NCBI RefSeq assembly: GCF_017921975.2
Contig: NZ_JAGEMO020000001.1
Coordinates: 434,001-498,000, forward strand
Origin: Hymenobacter terricola
Lineage (GTDB): Bacteria; Bacteroidota; Bacteroidia; Cytophagales; Hymenobacteraceae
DNA length: 64,000 bases
Direction of reading: 5' to 3'
Shown here: in pieces, positions 1 through 9,928 of the stretch
Position numbering within the stretch: position 1 is the stretch's first letter
Layout: each line of letters opens with the position of its first letter
Notes under the pieces: generated by a model
Databases searched by the model: none
Seen by the model: the letters and a program-made list of their open reading frames with translations, nothing else
What the model was told of the DNA's origin: nothing
Program-made: the position numbers and the translations under genes

Positions 1-540
1 GTCGGACCCGGCTTCTTCCAGCCGGTGCCACTGCCGGAACAGGTCATATTCCTGCCAGTTGGGCTGCCCGATAACGCCCGCGCCCACGTCCACGCAGTCG
101 TTGCTGAGCAGGTAGGCGCGGTACAGGGCCACGTCCTCGGCGCCGATGGGCGACAGCAGCGGGCACCGGGTAATGTCCTTGCCCCAGGTGGCAAACTCCG
201 CCCCGGTTTCCACGCCGGGCAGGTCGAGCAGGCCCGCCCGCCACTCGCATTGCAGGTTAAAGAGCTTTTTCTGCTGAATTTCCCACAGGCGCTCATTCGC
301 TTCGGTCAGCGGGCGCAGGGCGCGGCTTTCTTCGGCGGCCAGCCAACTCGGGCCGTGCACCAGGTAGCGGGCCTTTTCTTCGGCGTAGTGGCCGAGCAGG
401 CCGCTGCCATCACCGTAAAAATCCGTCAGCCACGCCTGCACGGCCGGGTCGGCCGCCAGGCGGGCTTCGGTTTCTTCGGCAATGCGGGCCTGCTCGCCGA
501 AACTATCGGCTTCCTGGTCGTAGTGGTCGGCAGTATTCAT
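1..540 (-). CDS. Hypothetical protein, 3' end cut off by window edge
   Basis: I do not recognise this family. The reading frame is open for 180 codons from an ATG at 538-540 to the left window edge, so the C-terminus is missing. The product starts MNTADHYDQEADSFGEQAR and is acidic, rich in Glu, Ala and Trp, with no signal peptide or membrane segment, so it is probably cytoplasmic. Codon use (GC-rich third positions) agrees with the neighbours. It is divergent from nothing nearby: the next gene, ettA, lies downstream of its start on the same strand with a 47-base gap. An overlapping plus-strand frame (25-606) has low-complexity Ala/Gly/Val composition and looks like an antisense shadow. Confidence 0.7.
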   Translation of the reverse strand, partial: MNTADHYDQEADSFGEQARIAEETEARLAADPAVQAWLTDFYGDGSGLLGHYAEEKARYLVHGPSWLAAEESRALRPLTEANERLWEIQQKKLFNLQCEWRAGLLDLPGVETGAEFATWGKDITRCPLLSPIGAEDVALYRAYLLSNDCVDVGAGVIGQPNWQEYDLFRQWHRLEEAGSD

Positions 541-587
541 GGCAGCGATGAAGTAGCCTGCCAAGCTACACCATCACCGGCACATTT

Positions 588-2252
<1,665 letters not shown>

Positions 2253-2527
2253 GGGGTGGGGGAGGGGGCTAAAAGAAGGATTAAGAACGCAAAGAACGAC
2301 AGCCCACGCTTGTGGGCCATGCCCCGCCCCGGCAGTTTTGGCCGCCCCATGCGCCCTGTCCGTTCAGGGCGGGCTTCAGTTTTATCCCGTTTCCTTATTG
2401 CTACATCTTTTCATCACGTTTTTACCGTAAACTTGTAGTCCTTTCCCGGCCCACGTTCCCCTTTCTGCCCAAGCTCTACCCTCCCACCCACGTATCCTAC
2501 ACTCCTACCCCCGAGCTTAACATTTCT

Positions 2528-3847
2528 ATGGAACCAACCGCCCCCCTGCTGGCCGAAGCGAAACGCTATGGCTACGTGGAAGCCGGCGGCGTCTGGCTGA
2601 GCCCTGTGCTGGGCCAGCCCGCCCGCCAGATTGGCCTGGTTAAAGAAACCGGTGATGCCGCGCTTCTTTATTTTGCCCAACGCTTCGAAGCCCTCAAAGC
2701 CAAAGTCGACGCCTTATTGGCGAAAATGGACGCGAGCGAGAACAAAGGCTCGTTTTTAATGAAGGCGCTGCACCTCAAAGAGCAGCTGCTGACCCACGAC
2801 GGCCTTGGCGATTTCGCGGGCCTGCACCGCCGCCTCACCGCCGCCGAAGAAGCCGTCGGCGTGACCGTGGCCCAGAACCGCGAAAAAAACCTGGCCACCA
2901 AGCTCGGCTTCATCAAGGAAGCCGAGGCCCTGAGCGAGAACGTGGAATGGATTTCGGCCAGCGAAAAGGTGAAGGACCTGCGTCAGGGCTGGCTCAAAAC
3001 CGGCCCCGTCGACAAAGCCATGACCGACCAGCTGGAAAGCCGCTTTCAAACGGCCATCCAGGTGTTTTTCGACCGCCGCAAAGCCTTCCAGTCGGACAAA
3101 AAGGCCATGAGCACGCGCGTGCAAACCCGCTACCGCGACCTCATTCAGCAAGCCGAAGCCCTCAAAAACTCCGACCAGTTCGAAACTACCTCCCGCCAGC
3201 TCAAGCTGCTCCAGCAGGCCTGGCGCGAGGTGAACGGCACCTTGCCCAAAAAGCAGGCTTCGGAGCTGTGGACACGCTTCCGGGCCGCCAACAACCATTT
3301 TTTCGAGCGCCTGAAAGTGCACATCGCCGCGCAGCAAGCCACCGGCAGCTCCAGCGCCTCGGCCTTGCCCGATGAGCTGCTGGCCCGCAAGCGCGCCCTC
3401 GCCGACCGCGCCGAAGCCCTGATGGCCATTCCCCCGCAGGAAGCCATTCACCAGGCCAAGGCCTTGCAAGCCGAATGGAAACAGGTAGGCACCGTGCGCG
3501 GCGAAGAGTCGGACCGCATCTGGCAGCGCTTTATGGTGGCCTGCGACAAGATTTTTGAGCTTAGCGCCCTCGAGTACCACTTGCGCAAGCGCACCACCGG
3601 CGAGCCCATGCCCACCGCTCCGGCCGAGCGGGCGCGCTTCCGGGCCAGTACCCTGCGCGAACTGCTCAAGGACGACCACCAGGAGCTGGAAGTGCTGCGC
3701 GATAACCTCGACAAGCTCAGCCCCAGCGCCGCCAACGATGCCTTCCGCCAGATGCTGCAAACAAAAATCAGGTCGTTTGAACGCAAGATTCGCACGAAAA
3801 ACGACCTGATTGCACTATTTAGCCAGCAGGCCCAGGCCGCAAGCTAA
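2528..3847 (+). CDS. DUF349 domain protein
   Basis: A 439-residue, highly charged, helical soluble protein. Repeated modules resembling DUF349 occur from about residue 120 on, each with a Trp-containing helix (for example LRQGWLKTGPV, LQQAWREVNG, LQAEWKQVGTV) followed by an Arg/Phe-rich helix (RFQTAIQVFFDRRKAF, RFRAANNHFFERLK, RIWQRFMVACDKIF). The ATG at 2528 was chosen because the upstream in-frame extension (from 2312) has no coding character and lies in the promoter gap behind ettA. Function is not established for the family, so none is assigned. No signal peptide is seen. Confidence 0.88.
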   Translation: MEPTAPLLAEAKRYGYVEAGGVWLSPVLGQPARQIGLVKETGDAALLYFAQRFEALKAKVDALLAKMDASENKGSFLMKALHLKEQLLTHDGLGDFAGLHRRLTAAEEAVGVTVAQNREKNLATKLGFIKEAEALSENVEWISASEKVKDLRQGWLKTGPVDKAMTDQLESRFQTAIQVFFDRRKAFQSDKKAMSTRVQTRYRDLIQQAEALKNSDQFETTSRQLKLLQQAWREVNGTLPKKQASELWTRFRAANNHFFERLKVHIAAQQATGSSSASALPDELLARKRALADRAEALMAIPPQEAIHQAKALQAEWKQVGTVRGEESDRIWQRFMVACDKIFELSALEYHLRKRTTGEPMPTAPAERARFRASTLRELLKDDHQELEVLRDNLDKLSPSAANDAFRQMLQTKIRSFERKIRTKNDLIALFSQQAQAAS

Positions 3848-3892
3848 CATTCACTCATATTTTTCGTTGTCGATTCCAACGCAGTTTCTATC

Positions 3893-3922
3893 TTGTATCT
3901 TGACAGGAAACTGTTACCTTCG
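3893..3922 (+). promoter_or_regulatory. Probable Bacteroidota-type promoter of the DUF2795 gene
   Basis: TTG at 3893-3895 is followed after 19 bases by TACCTTCG (3915-3922), one base from the TAnnTTTG minus-7 consensus of Bacteroidota sigma factors. It lies 26 bases before the DUF2795 start codon. The assignment rests on the match alone. Confidence 0.4.
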
Positions 3923-3948
3923 CCAACCTTTTTTTTATCCTCCTCCCT

Positions 3949-4170
3949 ATGTATTGGACACTCGAACTGGCTTCCTACTTGGAAGATGCGCCCTGGCCCG
4001 CCACCAAAGACGAACTGATTGACTTTTCCATCCGCTCGGGTGCGCCCATGGAAGTGGTGGAGAACCTGCAAGCCCTGGAAGACGACGGCCAGCCCTACGA
4101 AAACATCGAGGAAGTGTGGCCCGACTACCCGACCAAGGAGGACTTTATGTTCAACGAGGACGAGTATTAG
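3949..4170 (+). CDS. DUF2795 domain protein
   Basis: A 73-residue acidic protein beginning MYWTLELASYLEDAPWPATK, a sequence very strongly conserved across Bacteroidota as a stand-alone small DUF2795 protein. The central segment ELIDFSIRSGAPMEVVENLQALED is the conserved core, and the tail is acidic (FNEDEY). It has no signal peptide or membrane segment. Its molecular role is unknown. It has its own likely promoter just upstream and is followed by an intergenic inverted repeat, so it is probably transcribed alone. Confidence 0.9.
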   Translation: MYWTLELASYLEDAPWPATKDELIDFSIRSGAPMEVVENLQALEDDGQPYENIEEVWPDYPTKEDFMFNEDEY

Positions 4171-4179
4171 GATGTATGA

Positions 4180-4257
4180 TTGTTAGTTGCTCGTTGTCAG
4201 TTGTTAGTACCTAAGCGGCTCCTCGCTGTCCCATGTCTGACAACCCACAACTAACAA
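4180..4257. repeat. Intergenic inverted repeat of the GTTGTCAGTTGTTAGT word family
   Basis: Arms at 4180-4200 and 4237-4257 are reverse complements at 18 of 21 positions (left arm begins TTGTTAGTTG and ends GTTGTCAG). The right arm lies inside the first codons of the next ABC ATPase gene and supplies its ATG context and the residues around SDNPQLTTNN. Related elements built from the same words occur at 14470-14546 and 55538-55614. Confidence 0.75.
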
Positions 4258-4988
4258 CCAATAACTCAATAACCATCGAAAATCTGGTTGCGGGCTACCC
4301 CGGAAGGGTGCTGGTCCGCAACCTTTTTTTGTGCCTGCCCGTGCCGGCTTTCGTGGCCGTGGTGGGCCACAACGGCAGCGGCAAAACCACGCTGTTCCGG
4401 GTGCTCACGGGCCAGCTGCCCTACCAAGGCAGCATCCAGTTGCACGGCCAGGAGGTGCGCAACCTGCGCCGGGCCGCCCAGGCGGGCCTGCTGGGTTACC
4501 TGCCGCAGCGCGGCAGCATTGGTTTTTCCATAGCCGTGCGCGAACTGGTGGTGATGGGCCGCTACCGTCACCACGGCCTGCTAAGCGCCTACTCACCCGC
4601 AGATTATGCCCTGGCCGATGCGGCGCTGGCCCGCGTCGGCATGGCCCACCTCACGGCCCGCGACTTCACCCAACTCTCGGGCGGCGAGCAGCAGCTGGTG
4701 TGGCTGGCCCAGCTCAGCCTGCAGGACGCGCAGATATACCTGCTCGACGAGCCCACCCAGCAGCTCGATGTGTACTACCGTCGCCAGGTGTTCAGCCTCG
4801 TCCACGCCTGGGCTACGGAGCAGGGCAAAACCGTGCTTTGCAGTACCCACGACTTGGATAACCTGCCGGAATTATCGGGTTGTCTGCTCAATCTGTCTGA
4901 GCCGGAACCGCAATTGCGGCCCATTTCGGCCGCCACCGTACAAGCCGCCCGCGCTTGGCTGGAACAGGCCCCTATGGGTAAAGAATGA
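4233..4988 (+). CDS. ABC transporter ATP-binding protein, FecE/BtuD-like
   Basis: A 251-residue single-cassette ATPase of the type that energises iron-complex or cobalamin importers. Visible motifs are Walker A GHNGSGKTT (about residue 46), a Q-loop at LPQR, signature LSGGEQQLVW, Walker B IYLLDEPTQQLD and a switch His in STHDLD. No permease or binding protein lies next to it in the window, so the transported substrate cannot be named. The only ATG before the conserved domain (4233) sits inside an inverted-repeat arm, and the first 13 or so residues (rich in Asn and Thr) look repeat-derived rather than conserved. A non-ATG start further down is possible. Confidence 0.85.
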   Translation: MSDNPQLTTNNSITIENLVAGYPGRVLVRNLFLCLPVPAFVAVVGHNGSGKTTLFRVLTGQLPYQGSIQLHGQEVRNLRRAAQAGLLGYLPQRGSIGFSIAVRELVVMGRYRHHGLLSAYSPADYALADAALARVGMAHLTARDFTQLSGGEQQLVWLAQLSLQDAQIYLLDEPTQQLDVYYRRQVFSLVHAWATEQGKTVLCSTHDLDNLPELSGCLLNLSEPEPQLRPISAATVQAARAWLEQAPMGKE

Positions 4989-5023
4989 GTTAAAATATGG
5001 ACGCCCTTTTTAACTCTTCCCTT

Positions 5024-6226
5024 TTAACTTGTTTTTCGCCGCCCCGGCCGGTCCCGCAGCACCTGCGCAATAGAGTGCATAAACGGCCCCGGCGCCACCG
5101 AATTCATCACCCGCAGGTTGTCGGCCCACGACGTGGTTTCGTCCAGAAAGCGGAAGATGCGCTCCACGGGATTGCGCTCGAACAGCTGCCGAAATATATC
5201 CCGCGTGGTTTCGCCGCGCCGCTGCATGATATCCAGCAACAGCGTGTCGAACAGCCGAAATTGCCACTTATCGCCGGTTGCATCAGCCGGCGGGTGCCCC
5301 GTGCTTGCGAGCGCCGCCACCAGCCGCGCCGAGTGCTGCTGAATACGCTTGAACGCATAGCCAGTGCTCGGTTTGGCCCGCCCGCCCCGCGTGCCCAGGT
5401 TGATGACGTGCTGGCCCGCCCGCGCCGGCAGCGGGTGGTCCGTCATCGGAATAGCGCCTACTTCCTCGGCCCTAACGTGGTAAGCCGTCAAGCCCAGCGT
5501 CCCACTTAGATATTCCCGAATAGCCGCTTCATATTCCTCCTTCGGTAGCGTCGTTTCAGAAAATAACGTGTACTCCACCAATGCTTTGCGCGCCGAAAAG
5601 GGCAGTACGTACATGAACCGCGCCTCGTGCTGCTGTTCGCCGCGAAAGTCCATGAATTCTACCGTAGTCGGGTCGAACACATCAGCATCAGTCTCAATTT
5701 CCCAGCCCACGAAGTGCTGCAACAGGTAGCGGTGTTTCTCTGGCTGCTTCAGCTGCTCCAGGTTGGGCGGGCGGCTATCGAAAGCATAGTGGCCCCTGAA
5801 CTCGCCCGCTGTGGTGCGCGCCCGTGCGCGGTGCGCAACATTGTCCAGGCTTTTTACCGTGCCGCGCACGAAGGTGAATTGCGGATTATCCGCCAGTGCC
5901 CGCCACACAAAGCGGTAATAATCCAGCCCGTTGATGGTCTTGTAGCGGTAGCGGCCCAGGTCGAAAACCCGTTCAAAGCCGGGGCTACGAAAGGCGATTT
6001 TCCGCCACTCATGCGCCACGATGCCGTCGAATGCCGTCGGCTCATCGGTCCAAAAGGACCAGGTTCGGTCGTTCCGGTCTTTGGCTTCGGACTCAATCAG
6101 CAGCACCTTTTTACCAGCAAGGCGCGGCTCCCGCGCAATGTGATACGCCAGACTCAGCCCCGCCGCGCCGCCGCCGACAATCAGGTAATCAAACTCTGGA
6201 ATTTCGGGAACAGCAAGTGAGGACAT
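5024..6226 (-). CDS. crtY: Lycopene beta-cyclase (CrtY-type)
   Basis: A 400-residue FAD/NAD(P)-dependent cyclase that closes the ends of lycopene into beta-ionone rings, a step in making the red carotenoids typical of pigmented Cytophagales. The N-terminus has the dinucleotide-binding motif DYLIVGGGAAGLSLAYHI and the cyclase motif RTWSFW. Further on are VEFMDFRG, YVLPFS, ALVEYTLFS and GTRGGRAKPSTGYAF, all characteristic of CrtY. The ATG at 6224-6226 places the Rossmann motif 13 residues in, and the longer frame upstream is non-coding and overlaps a terminator. No other carotenoid gene is adjacent. Confidence 0.92.
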   Translation of the reverse strand: MSSLAVPEIPEFDYLIVGGGAAGLSLAYHIAREPRLAGKKVLLIESEAKDRNDRTWSFWTDEPTAFDGIVAHEWRKIAFRSPGFERVFDLGRYRYKTINGLDYYRFVWRALADNPQFTFVRGTVKSLDNVAHRARARTTAGEFRGHYAFDSRPPNLEQLKQPEKHRYLLQHFVGWEIETDADVFDPTTVEFMDFRGEQQHEARFMYVLPFSARKALVEYTLFSETTLPKEEYEAAIREYLSGTLGLTAYHVRAEEVGAIPMTDHPLPARAGQHVINLGTRGGRAKPSTGYAFKRIQQHSARLVAALASTGHPPADATGDKWQFRLFDTLLLDIMQRRGETTRDIFRQLFERNPVERIFRFLDETTSWADNLRVMNSVAPGPFMHSIAQVLRDRPGRRKTS

Positions 6227-6271
6227 GAGCGAAGAAACCACAAAAGGCCTCGGAAAGGCGAAGCTACCCAC

Positions 6272-6302
6272 AAAAAAAGCCGCTTCCGAAGAAGCGGCTT
6301 TT
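6272..6302 (-). terminator. Rho-independent terminator behind the LOG-family gene
   Basis: Perfect 9-bp stem AGCCGCTTC/GAAGCGGCT (6278-6286 and 6291-6299) with loop CGAA, flanked by A7 on the left and T4 on the right. Read on the minus strand the stem is followed by T7. It sits between the end of the LOG gene and the start of the lycopene cyclase gene. Confidence 0.85.
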
Positions 6303-6379
6303 GGGAAAGCGGCGTTTCCTGCTCCAAAACCGGGAGACCAATAATCCGCAAAATCCACCTAATCCGGCTAAATCCGCGA

Positions 6380-7249
6380 TTAAAAGTTCGGCGACAGCAA
6401 GTACTTGTGGTAGAAATCGTCGATGATTTTCACCGCCTCGCTGGCGTCGTCCACAATCTGCACCAGGCTCATATCTTCGGCCGAGATGTTGTGCTCTTCG
6501 TGCAACATCACGTCCTCAATCCACTTAAACAGGCCATTCCAGTACGCCGAGCCCACCAGCACGATGGGGAAGCGGCTGATTTTCTTGGTCTGAATCAGCG
6601 TCATGGCTTCAAACAGCTCATCGAGCGTTCCAAAGCCGCCGGGCATGCCCACGAATGCCTGCGCGTATTTCACAAACATCACCTTCCGCACAAAAAAGTA
6701 GTCGAAGTTGATGCACTTGTCCTGGTCAATGTAAATGTTGTGGGTTTGCTCGAAGGGCAGCTCGATGTTGAGGCCCACCGACTTACCGCCCTCGGCACGG
6801 GCACCTTTGTTGCCGGCTTCCATGATGCCGGGGCCGCCGCCCGTGATAACGCCGTAGCCGTGGCGCACCAGTTTGGAGGCAATCTCCTCGGCTAGCTGGT
6901 AGTATTGGTTGTCGGGCTTGGTGCGGGCCGAACCGAAGATGCTGACGCACGGGCCGATTTTGGACATCTTTTCGAAGCCCTCCACAAACTCGGCCATCAC
7001 CTTGAAAATCTGCCAGCTATCGGCAATTTTGATTTCGTTCCAGTCCTTGTCCACAAAAGCTTTGCGCAGGCGCTGCTCGTCCTCAATGGCCATGGTGGTC
7101 TGGCCGTTGGTGGTTTGGCGCATCTCCGTGATGGACGTGAGCTTATCGTCGTTGACGTTGGGCTGCTTGATGGTTTTGCCGCTGCCGGCATTCAGCATGT
7201 CGTCGGAAACCTTGGTCTTGCTGGTCTTTGCTTTTTTCAGAGTAGACAT
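6380..7249 (-). CDS. LOG-family (TIGR00730) nucleotide 5'-monophosphate nucleosidase
   Basis: A 289-residue Rossmann-fold protein of the LOG/YgdH group. Characterised relatives hydrolyse nucleoside 5'-monophosphates, or their cytokinin forms, to base and ribose 5-phosphate; many are still labelled lysine decarboxylase by mistake. The motifs GSARTKPDNQYYQLA, GYGVITGGGPGIMEAGNKGA and the hallmark PGGFGTLDELFEAMT are present. The first 75 residues are a charged, probably flexible extension not found in the shortest family members. The ATG at 7247-7249 was chosen because the longer frame upstream crosses an AT-rich intergenic stretch. Confidence 0.88.
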   Translation of the reverse strand: MSTLKKAKTSKTKVSDDMLNAGSGKTIKQPNVNDDKLTSITEMRQTTNGQTTMAIEDEQRLRKAFVDKDWNEIKIADSWQIFKVMAEFVEGFEKMSKIGPCVSIFGSARTKPDNQYYQLAEEIASKLVRHGYGVITGGGPGIMEAGNKGARAEGGKSVGLNIELPFEQTHNIYIDQDKCINFDYFFVRKVMFVKYAQAFVGMPGGFGTLDELFEAMTLIQTKKISRFPIVLVGSAYWNGLFKWIEDVMLHEEHNISAEDMSLVQIVDDASEAVKIIDDFYHKYLLSPNF

Positions 7250-7460
7250 AAATTCAGAGGGAATTCTATTAAAAACAAAATCGCCCCGTAGATGGGGCGA
7301 CCAAAAGTAGGGCGTCAAAGTTATCGAATTGTTACCAAATAACAATTGATGTGCTCAAGTGCTGATTTGCTGACGTGGAATGGCATGGCAAGCCGCCGCG
7401 CTGTTTGCTTTAGCACAAGGTCGTTATATGCCAGCACATCGAGAAATCAGCAAATCACCC

Positions 7461-8690
7461 CTACACCAACTGCCGCAGGGCCATCTCAAATGAGCGCTGC
7501 GCGATGCCCGTGGCTTGGGCATTTTCCTGGCGCGTACGCTCCAGGGCCGCCCCGATGATGCGCGAAGTATCGGCGAAGATGGCCTGGTCGGTGATTTCGG
7601 CACCGGTTTCCATGAGGTAGGCAAACACGCGGGCCATGCCGCAGTTGGCAATAAAATCGGGGATAACGGCCGCGTGCTGGTCGGCAAATTCGCCGGTGGG
7701 GCCGAAGAAAATTTCCGGGTCGGCGAAGGGTACATTGGCCCCACAGCTTATTACTTTCAACCCGCCCGCCAGTAGCAGTTCCAGCTGTTCCCGCGCCACG
7801 AGGCGCGACGAAGCCGCCGGAATGAAAATATCGGCCCCCACAGACCACACCTGCGCGTTAATTTCTTCGAAAGACAGCAAGTTGCCGTCGGTTAGGGAGT
7901 TTCCTTCACGGGCCAGCAGCAATGCCCGGATTTCTTCCAGGCCGAAGCCGTCGGGGTTCAGCAATCCGCCGGCCCGGTCGATGATGCCCACGATGCGCAC
8001 GCCCTGGCCGGCCAGGTAGTAGGCCGCCGCCGCGCCCACGTTTCCCCAGCCCTGGATGATGGCGCGCTGTCCGCGCACGTCGGTGCCGGGCCAGAGGCGG
8101 TAGTAATGGCGCACAGCCTCGGCCACGCCGTAGCCGGTGATGAGGTCGGCCACGGTGTACTTGCGGGCCAGGTTGGGAGAGAAGGTGGCGTCTTCCACCA
8201 CCTTCACCACGCCTTGCCGGAGCTGGCCCAGCTTTTGGATTTTCTGGGGTTCAGTAGCGTGGTAATGACCCGTAACTACGCCCTCTTGCGGATGCCACAG
8301 GCCATATTCTTCAGTAATAGGTATAACCTCATGTATCTCATCTACGTTAAGGTCCCCACCAGTGCCGTAGTAGTTTTTCAATAATGGAAATACGGCGCGG
8401 TACCATCGCTCCAATACCCCGCGCTTGCGCGGGTCCTGCGGGTCGAAGTTGATACCCGACTTCGCCCCACCGATTGCCGGCCCCGATACCGTGAACTTTA
8501 CTTCCATCGTTTTTGCCAAACTTTCCACTTCCCGCTTGTCCAGGCCCTTGCGCATGCGAGTGCCTCCACCGGCTGCACCACCACGTAATGAGTTGATTAC
8601 CACCCACCCTTCGGCTTCGGTTTCCGAGTCTTTCCACTCAAAGACAATTTCAGGACGTCTGTTTTCAAATTTGGTCAGCAGGTCAAGCAT
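7461..8690 (-). CDS. Glu/Leu/Phe/Val-family amino acid dehydrogenase
   Basis: A 409-residue NAD(P)-dependent oxidative deaminase. The dimerisation/catalytic half carries GGGTRMRKGL, AIGGAKSGINFDP and GTGGDLNVDEI. In place of the usual second lysine motif KGG it shows GGAKSG, as in glutamate dehydrogenase-like enzymes. The C-terminal Rossmann half has the motif IIQGWGNVGAAAAYYL. A second, shorter family member (a leucine dehydrogenase) lies at 14550-15641, so the substrate here is likely glutamate or a related amino acid, but this is not certain. The ATG at 8688-8690 gives the conserved N-terminus MLDLLTKFENRRPEIVFEW. It is divergent from the ArsR-type gene, and the two share a 244-base control region. 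Confidence 0.87.
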   Translation of the reverse strand: MLDLLTKFENRRPEIVFEWKDSETEAEGWVVINSLRGGAAGGGTRMRKGLDKREVESLAKTMEVKFTVSGPAIGGAKSGINFDPQDPRKRGVLERWYRAVFPLLKNYYGTGGDLNVDEIHEVIPITEEYGLWHPQEGVVTGHYHATEPQKIQKLGQLRQGVVKVVEDATFSPNLARKYTVADLITGYGVAEAVRHYYRLWPGTDVRGQRAIIQGWGNVGAAAAYYLAGQGVRIVGIIDRAGGLLNPDGFGLEEIRALLLAREGNSLTDGNLLSFEEINAQVWSVGADIFIPAASSRLVAREQLELLLAGGLKVISCGANVPFADPEIFFGPTGEFADQHAAVIPDFIANCGMARVFAYLMETGAEITDQAIFADTSRIIGAALERTRQENAQATGIAQRSFEMALRQLV

Positions 8691-8798
8691 CGAATGACAA
8701 CTTAAAAAAAATCTGCCAATAAAAGCAGGGCCGTAAAGGTAGGCAGGAACTCCTGAGCGGTTAAAAAGTGGAATTGCATTACCGGGAGAAATAAAATG

Positions 8799-8812
8799 CA
8801 TAAATATTTATG
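8799..8812. promoter_or_regulatory. CATAAATATTTATG palindrome, candidate ArsR-type operator
   Basis: A perfect 14-base AT-rich palindrome in the shared upstream region of the divergent dehydrogenase and ArsR-type genes. ArsR/SmtB regulators usually bind AT-rich dyads of this kind near their own promoters. The link to the adjacent regulator is inference from position. Confidence 0.45.
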
Positions 8813-8934
8813 TATTTTGAAAATATTCGAACTATTTCCCCCTATTTTGCATCATGCTTAGGAACTACCCAAGTAGCAATGATGTATTGCACTTATTCTA
8901 CACTTCCATTTTACCTTCACTTTTTATCCAGTTC

Positions 8935-9255
8935 ATGAAACCATTGCATTCGCGCGTAGAAGCGCAACAGTTGGACCGTGCCGCGGCTATGCTCAAGGTT
9001 CTCTCTCATCCAAAACGATTGGCTATTGTTGATTTGCTGGGCAAAACCAAGGGCAAAGACAGCCAGATGTCCGTTACGGACATTTACCAAGCCCTTGACC
9101 TGCCCCAAGCCATTGCTTCGCAACACCTCATCACCCTCAAAGACCGGGGCGTACTGAAGTCGAGCAAAGTAGGCACCAAGATTTACTATTCGCTGGCTGT
9201 GCCTCAGCTTCTTAAGGTGATTGACACCTTGGAGGATTATTCCGGTAAGCTATAG
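8935..9255 (+). CDS. ArsR/SmtB-type winged-helix regulator without metal-site cysteines
   Basis: A 106-residue winged-helix DNA-binding protein. Helix 1 (MLKVLSHPKRLAIVDLLGK) and the recognition helix region (YQALDLPQAIASQHLITLKDRGVL) followed by the wing (SSKVGTKIYYSL) fit the ArsR family. No cysteine is present, so the classic ELCVCDL metal site is missing and metal sensing by that site is unlikely. The ATG at 8935 is the one closest to the conserved domain; an upstream in-frame ATG at 8854 would add a hydrophobic, non-conserved leader. A terminator follows directly. Confidence 0.85.
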   Translation: MKPLHSRVEAQQLDRAAAMLKVLSHPKRLAIVDLLGKTKGKDSQMSVTDIYQALDLPQAIASQHLITLKDRGVLKSSKVGTKIYYSLAVPQLLKVIDTLEDYSGKL

Positions 9256-9278
9256 ATTATTAGAAGTGCCCAGTAAGG

Positions 9279-9308
9279 AAGGCTGTTTCGAAAGAAGCAG
9301 CCTTTTTT
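9279..9308 (+). terminator. Rho-independent terminator of the ArsR-type gene
   Basis: An 11-bp stem (9279-9289 with 9294-9304, one G-T pair), loop GAAA, then a T run to 9308. It also separates this gene from convergent coaE. Confidence 0.85.
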
Positions 9309-9315
9309 ATGTTCC

Positions 9316-9912
9316 TTAGGGCTGGCTAAATGCCGTGTGCAAGGCCAACACCTGGGGCAATAACGGCTGCACGTCGTCATTGGTCAGCACATAATCGGCC
9401 CGCCGCATCTTTTCTTCTTCGCTAAGCTGCTTGGCCATGATGGCTTGCACATCGGGAGGGGAGCGGTGCGGGTCGCGCCGCAGTACGCGGGCCTGGCGCA
9501 CCGCCAGCGGCGCAAATACGGTGATGATGCGGTCGAGCTGCTTGTAAGAGCCGGCTTCGAAAAGCAGGGCCGCTTCTTTTAGAATATAGGGGTGGCCGGC
9601 GCGCTGCTGTGCGGCAGCCCAGCGCTCAAAATCGGTGCCGACATGCGGATGGACAAGGGAATTGAGGTGGGCCAGCAAAGCTGGGTCCCGAAACACGGTG
9701 CCGGCCAAAACTGCTCGGTTCAGGCGTCCCGTGCTGTCGTAGGTATCGGGGCCGAAGGCGGCGTTTAGCTGCTGGCGCAGCTCGGCATCGTTCTCCATTA
9801 GCCACCGGGCCCGGGTGTCCGCATCGTAGACGGGAACGCCCAATGCGTGAAATAAACGGCTGGCAATGCTTTTGCCAGAGCCAATTCCGCCGGTGATGCC
9901 AATCCGTAGCAT
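9316..9912 (-). CDS. coaE: Dephospho-CoA kinase
   Basis: A 198-residue kinase that phosphorylates dephospho-CoA at the 3' ribose hydroxyl, the last step of coenzyme A synthesis. The P-loop GITGGIGSGKSIASRLF is at the N-terminus, followed by VYDADTRARWLM, the lid region and the C-terminal KQLSEEEKMRRADYVLTN motif typical of CoaE. Length is normal for the family. It is the last gene of the minus-strand cluster that starts with nusB, with only 16 bases between it and the YbbR-like gene. Confidence 0.95.
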   Translation of the reverse strand: MLRIGITGGIGSGKSIASRLFHALGVPVYDADTRARWLMENDAELRQQLNAAFGPDTYDSTGRLNRAVLAGTVFRDPALLAHLNSLVHPHVGTDFERWAAAQQRAGHPYILKEAALLFEAGSYKQLDRIITVFAPLAVRQARVLRRDPHRSPPDVQAIMAKQLSEEEKMRRADYVLTNDDVQPLLPQVLALHTAFSQP

Positions 9913-9928
9913 ATGTGCTTGATGGAAG

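Noticed and set aside
7348..7457. A clean inverted repeat between the LOG gene and the dehydrogenase gene
   Set aside because: The matching words (GATGTGCT / AGCACATC and TGATTTGCTGA / TCAGCAAATCA) are not nested, so no single long hairpin forms. It is mentioned only as a possible member of the word family.
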